Origin: Azadirachta indica
Taxonomy: Eukaryota > Streptophyta > Magnoliopsida > Sapindales > Meliaceae
Length of the DNA: 64,000 nucleotides
NCBI GenBank assembly: GCA_022749755.1
Contig: CM040448.1
Span: 7,190,481 to 7,254,480, forward strand
Direction: 5' to 3'
Shown here: piece by piece, positions 23,066-34,564 of the stretch
Numbering within the stretch: the first letter of the stretch is position 1
Layout of the letters: every line of letters begins with the position of its first letter
Translations under genes and position numbers: made by a program
Notes under the pieces: generated by a model
Database searches by the model: none
The model's input: only the letters and a program-made list of their open reading frames with translations
What the model was told of the DNA's origin: nothing

Positions 23066-24297
23066 TGTTAGCCGTAAGGCTCATAACCAATTTTTTAATA
23101 ATAACAAACACTGATAATATTCACTAACCAAATTTTTCTTATAATATTTATTGTGATGTTTCTAGCATGAAGAATTGGAATGCAATTGTAAAGAGTCAAA
23201 GAACATTCAAAATCAAAAATTTCAAGAAAAGTAAAATGGATCTTCTTAAGCAAATGGAACAGAGCTCAAATAAAGTCTTAAGACACAAGTGTGGTATTTC
23301 ATTGTGTATTTGTATTTGTATACCTATGTATGTAAATGTGCACGATATTTGTGTCAGGCTTAAGAGTTGAAATTAGACCAAAATGCAAGTTTTTAAAACC
23401 TAGAATATGCACTAAAATGCATGATTTTGAAACCTTAAAATTGAAATAAAATACAAAATTTTAAACATATGAACAGTGTCTGTGGTCAACTAAGTGCATT
23501 AACTTGGTCGATCAAAGTGGAGGTAGTGGTAACCAAATGTATCAACTTGGTCAATCGAACTAGAGGGAAAATGCCTCTCAAGGTTGGTTGCATCATTAGT
23601 TGACCAACTTGAGCCAGTTGGTCGACCAACAAGGCTAACTTAATCAACCGACCTTTGGAAAAATTGAATTTCTAAGTCTCTAATAGCTAGTTTTTTTGTT
23701 AAACTATAAATATGACTCATTTTACTCATTACAAGAGATTTTTTGAACATTTGCAAAAGATCCTAAAAGTTTATATGCATCATTTAAGTACCAAAATCAT
23801 ATCTTGAACTTACAAATTGCCACATTCATCTTCTACACACCTTATTCTTTCATTTGTAAACCATTTGAAGGTGTAAATATTGTTACCACTTTTGTTTTAC
23901 TTGAAATTGAGGGAAAAAAGTGAGTCTTTCACTTGAGTTGTAAATTGAGTTATTTGGTAAGGAATTAATTATGCTGAGAGTTGAGTGATTTGGTTGAAAT
24001 CACTTGTAAAGCTTGAAGAAGTGCCAAAAATATCTTTGGTGTATTTAAAATCTTAGGTGTTCAAGGTTTGCTGATAGTGAAATTCTCAAGGAGTACTTGA
24101 AGAAGTAGATATAAGCAAGGTTGTGCCAAACTACTATAAATTCTGGTGTGCCTGCTATACTTACTCTCTTTATCTTTTAATTTTGCACACTTTTGATATT
24201 ATGGTTGTTTTCAAATTTTAGCTTGTTGTGGTTAAAGTCTTAAAAACCCAATTCGCTCCCCTCTTAAGTTGCTTAATAGTATTTCAGTTTCCTTGCT
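23066..24297 (+). repeat. Copia 3' LTR
   Basis: Starts TGTTAGCCGTAAGGC and shares about 430 bases with 15470-15945. The later part includes GGTCGACCAAC-type repeats near 23500-23650 and a C-rich end (AATTCGCTCCCCTCTTAAG, about 24249-24267) typical of such LTRs. The exact 3' end is uncertain. Confidence 0.7.
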
Positions 24298-24508
24298 GCA
24301 TTTTACTACTATAACTACAGTTTGCTGCCATTCTGTTTTAGAGATATTTTTGGCTTGCTATTGTCTGTTATATTTCCTATGATTGTTGTTACTTCTGTTT
24401 TGGTTGGTTTTGCTCTTATATGTTGTGGTAGTTTGACTGGCTGATTAGATCAAGTTGCTTGGTTGATTATAATTGCAAGTTAGTTATGAAAAATAATTTC
24501 AATGTCAG

Positions 24509-24580
24509 ATGCAGAAAGAGGACTATTGGTAATGCTTTACAAGATCATGATAATCTGCATTTTTTTCTACTTTCTGAGAG
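24509..24580 (+). CDS. Candidate penultimate exon of an unrecognised host gene
   Basis: Bounded by a CAG acceptor (24506-24508) and a GTAAGC donor (24581). It encodes CRKRTIGNALQDHDNLHFF and LLSE and ends two bases into a codon. That partial codon is completed by the first base of 25150-25243, keeping one open frame across a GT-AG intron of 569 bp, which is the best support for a real gene. I do not recognise the protein. Confidence 0.35.
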
Positions 24581-25149
24581 GTAAGCAAGATTAATTATTT
24601 AGTTACTTTGATGAACTCTCTTTATATCTTTCTCACTCGATCTTTTTAATTAATTATTTAGCATTATAGTTGTATTACATCGCATAATTTTGACTATATC
24701 TACAACTATCTCATCTATGCAAATATAAGCTTTATTGACCGGTAATGTCATCGCATCTCATATACATAATTCAATTTTTTTTTAACTTTTAGCTTTTGTA
24801 GGCATTATAAATCTATAATTTTGTTTGGAAGTGAGATCCTATTTATTAGTTGTATATTTTGGATTGAGATGTTATGATTTTGAAGTATTGAGTGTTATGA
24901 TATCACAGTTTAAGATATGAAATCTTTGTTGTAAAAAATGAAATAAAAAAATTTAATTAAATTAACTTTGTACTTATATTTAATCTCTCATGATTCTATA
25001 CCAAAATAGTTGTGCCTTTGGAGTTATAATAATTTAATAATAAACAAAACTTAAATGTATAAATAAAATGAGTGATGGGAACTTATCAAACACTTAGCAT
25101 TTAGGACTAATTATCTCTTATTGATGTAATCACTTCTAATTTTTCTTAG

Positions 25150-25243
25150 CAATTATGAGGATCTAGGTCCACATAGAAAAGAGAGTTATATCGAGGAGGA
25201 GTTGGATGAAATCAAAGCTGGAGTAGACCAATTCTGTTTATAA
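25150..25243 (+). CDS. Candidate last exon of the same gene
   Basis: It follows TTTTTCTTAG. The first base completes the Ser codon begun in 24509-24580, then NYEDLGPHRKESYIEEELDE and IKAGVDQFCL run to TAA at 25241-25243. The region is less AT-rich than its surroundings and has a plausible acidic C-terminus. With the exon-like pieces at 14675-15031, it suggests a gene whose intron received the copia insertion. Confidence 0.35.
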
Positions 25244-26041
25244 GAAATTTTAATTGTCATTTCTGGATTAGAATGCTAGATTTGTAAACTCTGAATTTGG
25301 ATAATGGTATTTATGTGAAAATATTTATAATAATTGATTTATTTTGGCAATAATATTTATTATTATAATTTTATGTTATATTTGTTTTATTCTAGTTATA
25401 TTGGTAACTAATAATTTCTCAAATTACGTAAAAACTTGAAAAAAAAAGGGAAAAAAACTACAATAACGGATGATTCAAAAAATAACAATAAAAAACTAAA
25501 AAATATTAAATATTAAGATATTAAAAAATTCGGACAAAAAATGGGATAAATAGGAAAACTGAGAAAACAATAAACCGAATCGCCAAAAAGTCAGTAATTT
25601 TTTTATGAAAATATATCTAGAATTATTGATAAATGTTTGACAGAAATAATATCTAAAATATTTTCGTGATAATCAATATCACTTAATTGTGATAAAGAAC
25701 GCTTTTGTCACATAACAACAATATCCAATTATTATCAATAGTTTATGAATTGACTTTCTTTGACAGTAAAGTGTTATCACAAGAGGTCCTTCTTAACATA
25801 TATTACCTATCTAGTATGACCCTTTTAGTAGTAGTGCAACCAAAAACTAATAAAACATGAAGAAAACTTATGTGTTATCTTGGATTTTCTGCAATTTGTC
25901 CTAAGTTCTAAAATTTCTCCTTTCTCTATCTTTGTCTCTCTTTTCTTACCTATCCAATTTCTAATGAATCAAGAAAATCATTTATTCTCGTATAATTAGT
26001 CATTATCTATTCTACGACTATGAAAGGACTGATTGGGATTA
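25244..26041. other. Non-coding AT-rich interval
   Basis: Probably 3' flank of the candidate gene. No domain, RNA gene or defined repeat is recognised before the MULE terminus. Confidence 0.55.
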
Positions 26042-26379
26042 TTTGAGCAAGGAAAAGACACCATTTCCCCCTTAATAGAATTTGACTTGACTCATTACCC
26101 CTTGTTGGATCAAAATACCTTAGAACCCCTTTGCCGTAAGAAAAATTTAAGAGATCAGGAGGTTCAAACCCTTGCACTTCAATAAAAATGTAAAGGTTCC
26201 AACAATTATGCCAACCTATATATTACCATTATAATTTTCAATATTATATATATGTAGTATTTTTATATATTAGATTTATGTTAATACAAACCGTCCTATT
26301 TAAATGAACGTTATAAATTTTTAGTCATTTTTCTTTTGTAAATTTTTAAAATATTTAGATAGAAAAATTAATATTTGTT

Positions 26380-26960
26380 AATTTTGTATTAAACTAGTAC
26401 ATTTTTTGTAAAAAAAATTGAATAAAAATTAAACTAACAATTATTTTGTAACAATAAAATCACAATTATTTATATAAATTTAGAAAAATAAAATCTGTAT
26501 TCTAGTTAAGTAATCAAATCAATTTATAAAAATTACAAATAAAAATATATTTCTTTGTAACATTAAACTAGTAATAATTTTGTAGAAAAATTGCATAAAA
26601 ATCATAATAATTATTATTTTGTAACAACAAAAAATTAAATATAAATTTGTAAACTCAAATTAATTAATAAAAATTCCAAAAAAAATATATAATAATAATG
26701 AAGATTTTGTGAAAAATTTGTATAAGAATTAAAAAATAATAATTATTTTATAATGAAAAATTAAATTAATTGATAAATTAAATTAATTGATAAAACGTAC
26801 AAAAAATATATTTTTGTAGCATTATTTTAATAATAATTTTGTAAAAAAAATTGCATAAAATTAAAATAATTATTATTTTGTAACATTACAAAATTAAAAT
26901 AGAAATTTACAAACTGATATTAATTCATAAAATATATTATAAAGAGAAAAATATGCATGT
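26380..26960. repeat. Degenerate AT-rich tandem repeat inside the MULE
   Basis: A unit of roughly 120-130 bp recurs about four times with variants of AATAATTTTGTA(G/A)AAAAATTGCATAAAA, ATTATTTTGTAACA, and AAATTTA(C)AAACT followed by AATTAATAAAA. The copies are strongly diverged. The gypsy element inserted just beyond this array. Confidence 0.6.
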
Positions 26961-27017
26961 TAATATTATATTTAAAGCATATTTATATAAATAATGTATA
27001 CATAATATCACCAAATG

Positions 27018-27867
27018 TAATGCAAATACGGATGCACACAAGAGCAATGATCCAATTCAGCTACCTAATGGTCCCGTTACAAGAGCAAGAATGAAGAAAT
27101 TCAAAGATGCATTGAATGGGATGATTCAAGGTTTGTGGGATGATCTTGCAACAATTCAAGAGTGTAAGAAAGAGTCACATATCAAGTTTGGACTTCAAGA
27201 CAATAATCAGAGCTTGGTAACATTGACACAAATACAAGAAGGCAAAACCTAAAGATTAAAGCTTATACGGAATTCAACTTCTCAAATTTGTATAAGGCCA
27301 TATTCGAATGATGTCTCAAGGCTAAGCAAGCATGTTCAAGTCTTTTAATTGCAGTTCGAATCAAATCGTCATCATGATGTAAGTTTCGGATTCCATGTGT
27401 CAGTTTGGGCTAAGTTGTTGTTCAAGCCCATTAGCTATTTTAATCTTATTTATAAACATATATTTATAGTTTGTTATGTGTTTGGGCTGTTAACTCTAAT
27501 TATTAAGCCCAAATTTAGTTTATTTTATTTTAAGTTAGAATAAGTTTAATTTTGTGGCCAAACACTCCAATTAGGGTTACTTATCTTTTGTACTCTTATA
27601 TATTCAGCCACATGCTCCCATGGAGGGGGAATTATTACTTTTTCGAATGAAATTAAATTGAGAGTGTTTTCTCTTGTTTTGATTCTTGCTTGAATCAAGG
27701 TTCTTACAATCAAAGCTAATTACTTTGAGAGTATTTATTTTAAGGTTCTATTTCACAAGTTGAAATTGGGTTGTAGACTTGGGTGAATCTGATTTAACTT
27801 TCCAAGAGGTTGCTTTCATGCGTAAAGATATTGGGTCTCAAGTTTAATATATTCGGGGTTCGTATCA
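27018..27867 (+). repeat. 5' LTR of the 7.1-kb gypsy element
   Basis: Starts TAATGCAAATACGG and ends GTTCGTATCA. A promoter-like region contains CCAATTAGGG (27568-27577) and CTTATATATTC (about 27595), consistent with CAAT and TATA boxes. A 64-residue frame inside it (27349-27543) is not considered coding. Confidence 0.92.
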
Positions 27868-27870
27868 GTT

Positions 27871-27882
27871 TGGTATCAAATC
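27871..27882 (+). other. Primer binding site, diverged
   Basis: TGGTATCAAATC lies three bases after the LTR end and matches 10 of 12 bases of the Met-tRNA-type site seen at 5985-5996. Confidence 0.75.
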
Positions 27883-28709
27883 TACGGCTCTAAATCAGGT
27901 TATATCGTCTTTCAAATTTGTCTATTTATTTCTTTAGTTTCTGAGTCTGTTTTGCTTCAATTCCATTTATTTTCATTTTTTTGTGTCTATTATATCAAAA
28001 AAAAAAAAAAAACAAGAAGAGAGTTTCCTTTCAATTCACAGCAAGTCAAGTTTGGGTTATATCAATCTCCAATTCGGTTGATTTAGTCTTTGTCTAATTC
28101 GTTTCTTTTGTGTCTCTTTTTATTTATTTTTGTTTGGTCACTCCTACGTGTTTGGAAGTAAAAAAAAATAAAAAAAAAAAAGAAGAGAAAAGCAGAGCAT
28201 TTGGCCAAGAGAAGGAAAAAAAAAAAAGGGCAGGTGTTGAACGAAAATAAGGAGAATAAAAAAGAAAAATCAGATTACTTCAAGGAGTTTGACCAAATCA
28301 GGCCTACATTCCAAAATAAGATAGGATTTGCTTCCTAATCTTTCCATAATTTTTAGTTGACTTTCTTATTCCTGTACTGAATTCTTTTTTTTTCTTTGGT
28401 CTTAATATTTCGTTTATCATTTCTAAAATCTATTTCCTAGTCCTTGTGCTTACCCAATTTGTTGCCTATCTAAATTAGTTTTATTTTACTTTTCATTGTA
28501 TTTAGTAAGTTTGTATAAATTTTGATTTTTGCAACTAATCTTAATAAGAGAATTAGAGTGAAAAAAGGCTTAGTGTGAGCTTATCTAGAGAAAAGTCATA
28601 AATTAAGTGTGAAACAGGAGCGAACTTGAGTAATAACATTACCTGAGTGAAACACGTGAGGGAGTGAAGTGAGGAAATTATTCTTTTGCTTTACTAACTG
28701 TCTTGTAGG
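27883..28709 (+). other. Untranslated leader of the gypsy element
   Basis: Purine-rich and A-rich stretches (about 28000, 28155-28225) separate the primer site from gag. No open frame of note is present; this would contain the packaging region in an active element. Confidence 0.7.
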
Positions 28710-30349
28710 ATGAGTGGACAAGCAAGAAATCCACAAGGTGAGATAAATCGATTTCAAGCCTTAACCGAGTTGTTGCAAGCCATGGATAAAAAATATGGAG
28801 AGTTGGTTGATAGAATGGAGAGGCTGGAGGTTTCAGCCACAAGAGGGCAGCCACCTAATGCTCCTAATCCAACCATGCAAACTAGGCGAGTTCCGAGAAG
28901 AGTTCAATTAGATGATAGCTTTAATGATAGTGAATCACTTGATGACAATGGAGAGGAAGAACAGGTGAGACCGAGGGTAAGAAACAATAACAATAGCAAT
29001 AGTAGGGTCAAACTGAAAATTCTACCATTTTATGGAAGAATGGATTCTGAGACATACTTGGATTGAGAAACGAAGATTGAATTAGTGTTTGATTGCAATG
29101 ACTACACTGAATCCAAGAAGTTAAAGCTTGCCGTGGCTATTTTTGAAGCTTATGCTATTACTTGGTGGGATGATACTAAGCAAAAGCGAAGGAGAAATAA
29201 GGAAAAGCTCATTGAAGAGTGGAGAGATCTAAAATCCATCATGCGCAAGAGATTTGTACCAAGCTACTACTATAGAGAATTGTATAATCGACTTCAAAAT
29301 CTCACTCAAGGGTCTAAGATGTTGAGGAATATTACAAGGAGATGGAGGTAGCAATGATAAGAGCAAATGTAGAGGAAGATAATGAAGCTACAATGGCAAG
29401 ATTTCTCAATGGTTTGAACAAGGAGATTTCTAATGTGGTTGAATTGCAGCCATATATGGAGCTAGAAGACTTGCTTCACCTTGCATTGAAGGTTGAGAAG
29501 CAACTGAAAAAGAGAGGTCGTACAAGTCAGTTTTCCTCATATACTTCTTCATTCAAATCAAATTGGAGAAAAGATGATAAAGCTTCATCATCCAAGCCTA
29601 AAATTGAATCCAAAAAGTTTCCCAAAACATCCAACTCAAGCAAAGACAAGGGTAAGCTTGATTCTACTACTAACACCAGAAATATTAAATGTTTTAAATG
29701 TCAAGGTGTAAGACATTACAAGCGGGATTGCCCAAATCAAAGAACCATATTCATGCTTGAGGGAGAGTACTATTCGGCCAGTGAAAAGGAGAATGAACAA
29801 GAGACGATACCAACTCTTGAAGATGCAAGTGATGAAGAAGGGGATGATCAATTTACTATGGCAGAAAGTGGTAAGGCTCTTGTATCAAGAAGAGTTTTGA
29901 ATATGCAAGTCCAACAGGAAGAACGTGATCAAAGAGAGAATCTCTTCCATATTAGGTGTCTTGTAAAGGATAGGGTTTGTGATGTGATAATTGATGGTGG
30001 CAGTGTAACTAATGTTGCTAGTACTACTCTTGTAGAAAAGCTGGGGTTACCTACTTTAAAACATCCACATCCTTACAAGTTGAAGTGGCTTAATGATTGT
30101 GGGGAAATTAGGGTGACAAAACAAGTTCTTGTTGCCTTCAAAATAGGCAAGTATAGAGATGAGTTGTTGTTTGATGTAGTGCCCATGCATGCTGATTATC
30201 TCTTATTGGGACGCCCTTGGCAATTTGACAGAAGGGTGTTATATAATGGTTTTACAAATCATTATACTTTTGAGAAGGATGGGAAGAAAATTACTCTTGT
30301 ACCACTTTCACCTAAAGAAGTTTATGAAGGTGAGCTTAGAAGAATGTAA
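28710..30349 (+). pseudogene. Gypsy gag and protease, broken by stops and one frameshift
   Basis: The start at 28710 follows the leader and opens MSGQARNPQGEINRFQALTE, a coiled-coil-like segment. TGA at 29065-29067 replaces the Trp of the YLDW motif. A 1-base deletion near 29325 shifts the frame. From 29342 the frame holds the capsid C-terminus, the knuckle [14 protein letters not shown] (about 29691-29732, CX2CX4HX4C) and an acidic linker. The aspartic protease follows, with [12 protein letters not shown] (about 29988-30023) and LLGRPWQFD (about 30203-30230). A TAA at 30347-30349 closes it where the copy at 61-2136 has CAA. The product would be the virus-like-particle protein and its processing enzyme. 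Confidence 0.92.
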
Positions 30350-33270
30350 AGTCAGAGAGAAAACAAGAGTGAGAAGAAAAGAATGAGTGAAGGTGTAACA
30401 AAGGAGGGTGAGTTTTCAAAAGAAAAGAGTGGCAAAAATAATGAGAAAGAAAAAAAAGTAAGTTCGAATGGAAAGGGGCAGAATTCAAATGAGGGAAAAA
30501 GAGTGGAGGAAAAAGAAACAATTGAGTGTAAAAAGAAACAAGTGAGCTTTTATGCAAAAAGGAGTGATATTAGGGCGGCTTGGTTTTCCAACAAAAGTAT
30601 ACTTGTACTTATGTACAAAGAACTTTACTTAAACACTAATGACCTTAATACTTCTTTGCCTACTGCATTTGTTTCTCTTTTACAGGCTTATGAAGATGTT
30701 TTTCCCGAGGAGGTACCCAATGAATTGCCGCCCATTAGGGGTATCGAGCATCAGATTGATTTTATTCCTGAAGCTTCAATTCCAAATAAGCCAGCCTATA
30801 GGAGTAATCCCGAGGAGACAAAAGAGCTTCAAAGGCAAGTTGAGGAGTTGTTAACCAAGGGATATATCAGAGAAAGTATAAGTCTATGTGCTGTTCCTGT
30901 TCTGTTGGCACCTAAGAAAGATGGCTCTTGGCGTATGTGTGTTGATTGTCGTGCAATTAATAACATTACGGTAAAGTATCGTTATCCTATTCCTAGGCTA
31001 GATGATATGCTTGATGAATTATATGGTTCTACTATCTTTAGCAAAATTGATTTGAAAAGTAGGTATCATCAAATTCGCATGAGAGAGGGTGATGAGTGGA
31101 AAACTGCATTCAAAATAAAATATGGTCTGTATGAATGGTTAGTTATGCCTTTTGGTTTAACTAATGTACCTAGTACTTTCATGAGGCTTATGAATCATGT
31201 TTTGAAAGATTTAATTGGAAAATTTGTTGTTGTATACTTTGATGATATCCTTGTGTATTCCAAAAATTCGAATGAACACGTAGAACATTTAAGGGCTGTA
31301 CTTGATATTTTAAGGAAAGAAAAGTTATATGCTAACATTAAAAAGTGTTCTTTTTGTTTAGATCAAATTGTGTTTTTAGGTTTCGTGGTAAGTGCTCAAG
31401 GCATTGAAGTTGATGAAGAGAAGGTAAGTGCTATAAAAAATTGGCCTATTCCTAAATCGGTAAGTGAGGTAAGAAGTTTTCATGGATTGGCTAGTTTTTA
31501 TAGACGGTTTGTAAAAGATTTTAGCACCATTGCGGCACCCCTCACAGAGGTAATTAAAAAGAATTGTACTTTTAAGTGGGACAAAGAACAAGAGCATGCA
31601 TTTACTTTATTGAAAGATAAGCTTTGTAAAGCACCCATTCTTGCTTTGCCTAACTTTGCTAATACTTTTGAACTTGAATGTGATGCATCAGGATTGGGCA
31701 TTAGGGCTGTTCTTATGCAGGAAAAGAGGCCAATTGCCTATTTTAGTGAAAAGCTCCATGGCGCCTCATTGAATTATCCTACTTACGACAAAGAGCTTTA
31801 TGCTTTGGTTAGAGCTTTGGAAAACTGGCAGCATTTCTTGTGGTCTAAGGAATTTGTTATTCATACTGACCATCAATCTTTGAAGTTCATTAAAAGTCAA
31901 GGTAAGTTGAACAAACAACATGCCAAATGGGTCGAATTTATTGAGACTTTTCCTTATGTGATTAAATACAAGTAAGGTAAAGACAATGTTGTGGCTGATA
32001 CACTTTCACAGAGGTATACTTCACTTAATACTTTAGATGCAAGAATGCTTGGATTTGAACATATTAAAACTCTTTATGATGATGATACTGACTTTTCTAA
32101 CATTTTCAAAGTATGTGAGAAAGTTGCATATGGTAAGTTTTATAGAATGGATGGGTTTTTGTTTAAAGAAAATAAATTGTGCATACCTATTTGTTCTTTG
32201 AGAGAATTGCTTGTAAAAGAGTATCATAGGGATGGTTTAATGGGACATTTTGGCATTACAAAAACTTTAGATACTTTAGATGACCACTTCTATTGGCCTA
32301 AAATGAAAAATGATGTGCAAAGAGTTTGTGATAGATGTGTTGTGTGCAAACAAGATAAATCCAAAGTTTTAAATCAAGGTTTGTATACTCTTTTACCTGT
32401 TTCTAGTGAACCTTGGACTAATATTTTCATGAATTTTGTTTTGGGTTTACCTAGATCGAAAAAGGGGAAAGATTCTATTTTTGTAGTGGTTGATAGGTTT
32501 TCCAAAATGTCACACTTTATACCTTGTAATAAAACTGATGATGCTACTAATATTGCAAATTTGTTCTTTAGGGAAGTAGTGCATTTGCATGGCATTCCAA
32601 AAACTATTGTTAGTGATAAAGATGTGAAGTTTCTAAGTCATTTTTGGAAAGTTTTGTGAGTAAATTGGGTACAAAATTGTTATATTCTACTACTTGTCAC
32701 CCACAAACTGATGGTCAAACAGAAGTTGTGAATAGGACTTTGGAAACTTTGTTACGTGCTATTATCCAAAAGAATTTGAAGAATTGGGAAAAGTGCATTC
32801 CATTTGTTGAATTCGCATATAATAGAGTTGTGCATTCTACTACTGGTTTTTCACCGTTTGAAATTGTTTATGGCTTTAACCCACTAACCCCTTTGGATTT
32901 AGTTCCTTTACCTTGTGATGAAAGAACTAGCTTAGATGGGAAAACGAAGGCAGAATTGGTGAGAAAACTACATGCAGATGTGCGCAAGAACATTGAAAAG
33001 AAGAATCAACAAATTACAAACCAAGTAAACAAAGGACAAAGGCGTGTTGTATTCGAGCCTGGTGATTGGGTTTGGGTACATATGCGAAAGGAAAGGTTTT
33101 CAACTCAAAGGAAGTCAAAGCTACATCCAAGAGGAGATGGTCCCTTTCAAGTTGTTGAGAAGATCAATGATAATGCCTACAAATTGGATCTTCCTGGTGA
33201 TTATACTGTGAATGCAACTTTTAATGTGACTGATCTTTCTCCTTTTGATGTAGATGGTGAAGATTCGTGA
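30350..33270 (+). pseudogene. Gypsy pol: reverse transcriptase, RNase H and integrase
   Basis: The longest open piece (30383-31975) holds RT with [26 protein letters not shown] and the YFDDIL box (about 31234-31254), then RNase H (LECDASG near 31673; TDHQSLKFI near 31866-31892). TAA at 31973 replaces the CAA seen at 1811. Integrase (31991-33270) has the HHCC zinc finger (HRDGLMGHFG ... CDRCVVCKQDK, 32224-32357). Of its DDE residues the second is seen in IVSDKDVKF and the Glu in [11 protein letters not shown], but the first appears as MNFVLGLP where MDFVLGLP is usual: an Asp-to-Asn change. A 1-base deletion near 32657 shifts the frame. The C-terminal part ([25 protein letters not shown]) runs to a TGA at 33268. 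Confidence 0.92.
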
Positions 33271-33530
33271 ACGAATCATCTTGAGGAGAGAGGGAATGAT
33301 GCAAATACGGATGCACACAAGAGCAATGATCCAATTCAGCTACCTAATGGTCCCGTTACAAGAGCAAGAATGAAGAAATTCAAAGATGCATTGAATGGGA
33401 TGATTCAAGGTTTGTGGGATGATCTTGCAACAATTCAAGAGTGTAAGAAAGAGTCAAATATTAAGCTTGGACTTCAAGACAATAATCAGAGCTTGGTAAC
33501 ATTGACACAAATACAAGAAGGCAAAACCTA
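33262..33530 (+). pseudogene. pol tail continuing into the 3' LTR
   Basis: Past the TGA at 33268-33270 the same frame stays open through the polypurine tract and about 230 bases of LTR (LPNGPVTRARMKKFKDALNG, then GLWDDLATIQECKKE) to a stop near 33528. In the copy at 2095-2370 the first stop is absent and the frame crosses without interruption. The LTR-encoded tail therefore looks like a genuine part of pol, now cut off here by a CGA/TGG-to-TGA-type change. Confidence 0.7.
33282..33296 (+). other. Polypurine tract
   Basis: GAGGAGAGAGGGAA ends directly at the TGATGC start of the 3' LTR. Confidence 0.92.
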
Positions 33531-34146
33531 AAGATTAAAGCTTCTACGGAATTCAACTTCTCAAATTTGTATAAGGCCATATTCGAATGATGTCTCAAGG
33601 CTAAGCAAGCATGTTCAAGTCTTTTAATTGTAGTTCGAATCAGATCGTCATCATGATGCAAGTTTCGGATTCCATGTGTCAGTTTGGGCTAAGTTGCTGT
33701 TCAAGCCCATTAGCTATTTTAGTCTTATTTATAAACATATATTTATAGTTTGTTATGTGTTTGGGCTGTTAACTCTAATTATTAAGCCCAAATTTAGTTT
33801 ATTTTATTTTAAGTTAGAATAAGTTTAATTTTGTGGCCAAACACTCCAATTAGGGTTACTTATCTCTTGTACCCTTATATATTCAGCCACATGCTCCCAT
33901 GGAGGGGGAATTATTACTTTTTCGAATGAAATTAAATTGAGAGTGTTTTCTCTTGTTTTGATTCTTGCTTGAATCAAGGTTCTTACAATTAAAGCTAATT
34001 ACTTTGAGGGTATTTATTCTAAGGTTCTATTTCACAAGTTGAAATTGGGTTGCAGACTTGGGTGAATCTGATTTATCTTTCCAAGAGGTTGCTTCCATGC
34101 ATAAAGATATTGGGTCTCAAGTTTAATATACTCGGGGTTCGTATCC
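33297..34146 (+). repeat. 3' LTR of the 7.1-kb gypsy element
   Basis: Starts TGATGCAAATACGG and ends GTTCGTATCC. Differences from the 5' LTR are about 17 transitions and 4 transversions by hand count. Confidence 0.92.
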
Positions 34147-34564
34147 AAATGTCAACCTAACTTGATGGTATAACCCTTTCACTCTTACATGGAAGGCAAA
34201 GGGTTTGAATCTTAGTGATCAAAATTTTTTCTCATGGATATTGGCCCTAACCCAACCTAAACCCATTAAATTTGAATTAAAATTCAAATCCAAAGAATAT
34301 AATAGCAATTTCACAAAAATTCTATTAAAAATAACAACCATGAGGGGGTTTTGGGGTATTTCATTCCAATTAGGGGGTACAAAGTCAAGTCAGATTCTAT
34401 GAGGGGGATAATGGTGTTTTTTCCTTTAAGCAACTCACATAATTGTTGACCCCTTGCCAATTGATTTTGAGTAGTTTTATCAAGATCAAAAGCAAATTGT
34501 GCAAAGGCTTCTAATTCAATAGTTAGCGTATAGTTTATGGACCAATTTGAGCTTATGTTAAATT

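Larger units (their letters stand above)
15470..24297 (+). mobile_element. Ty1/copia composite with nested insertion
   Basis: Order on plus: LTR fragment (15470-about 15945), a piece of 3' internal sequence ending in a polypurine tract (to 16306), the first bases of another LTR (16307-about 16345), gag (about 16346-20100, interrupted), decayed 3' internal sequence, polypurine tract (23052-23065) and a long 3' LTR from 23066. LTRs start TGTTAGCC or TGTTACCC after a GGAGAT-type tract, as in many plant copia elements. Protease, integrase and reverse transcriptase are missing. The doubled LTR and internal pieces show at least two copies were joined. The right end is placed near CTTGCTGCA by eye, and no target duplication was confirmed. 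Confidence 0.7.
27018..34146 (+). mobile_element. Near full-length Ty3/gypsy element (7129 bp)
   Basis: Two 850-bp LTRs (27018-27867, 33297-34146) enclose primer site, gag, protease, RT, RNase H, integrase and polypurine tract in the gypsy order. The target duplication is AAATG at 27013-27017 and 34147-34151. Each LTR has lost one terminal base of the TG...CA rule (TA at the left start, CC at the right end). By hand count the LTRs differ at about 21 of 850 sites, mostly transitions. All domains are recognisable, but nonsense changes at 29065, 30347, 31973 and about 33268, frameshifts near 29325 and 32657, and an integrase active-site change disable it. Confidence 0.95.
26051..34424. mobile_element. 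Non-autonomous MULE interrupted by a gypsy element
   Basis: Terminal inverted repeats of about 58 bp lie at 26051-26108 and 34367-34424 (outer ends GGAAAAGACACCATT and GGAAAAAACACCATT; both contain TGACTTGACT and ACCCC). The flanks TTTGAGCAA (26042-26050) and TTTAAGCAA (34425-34433) form a 9-bp target duplication with one mismatch, diagnostic of Mutator-like elements. Without the 7129-bp gypsy element and its 5-bp duplication the MULE is about 1240 bp. Its interior is very AT-rich with no transposase. Confidence 0.88.

Noticed and set aside
27349..27543. 64-residue ORF repeated in each LTR (also at 2467)
   Set aside because: It begins mid-LTR, overlaps the promoter-like region and is broken in the 3' LTR; it looks like chance in T-rich DNA.
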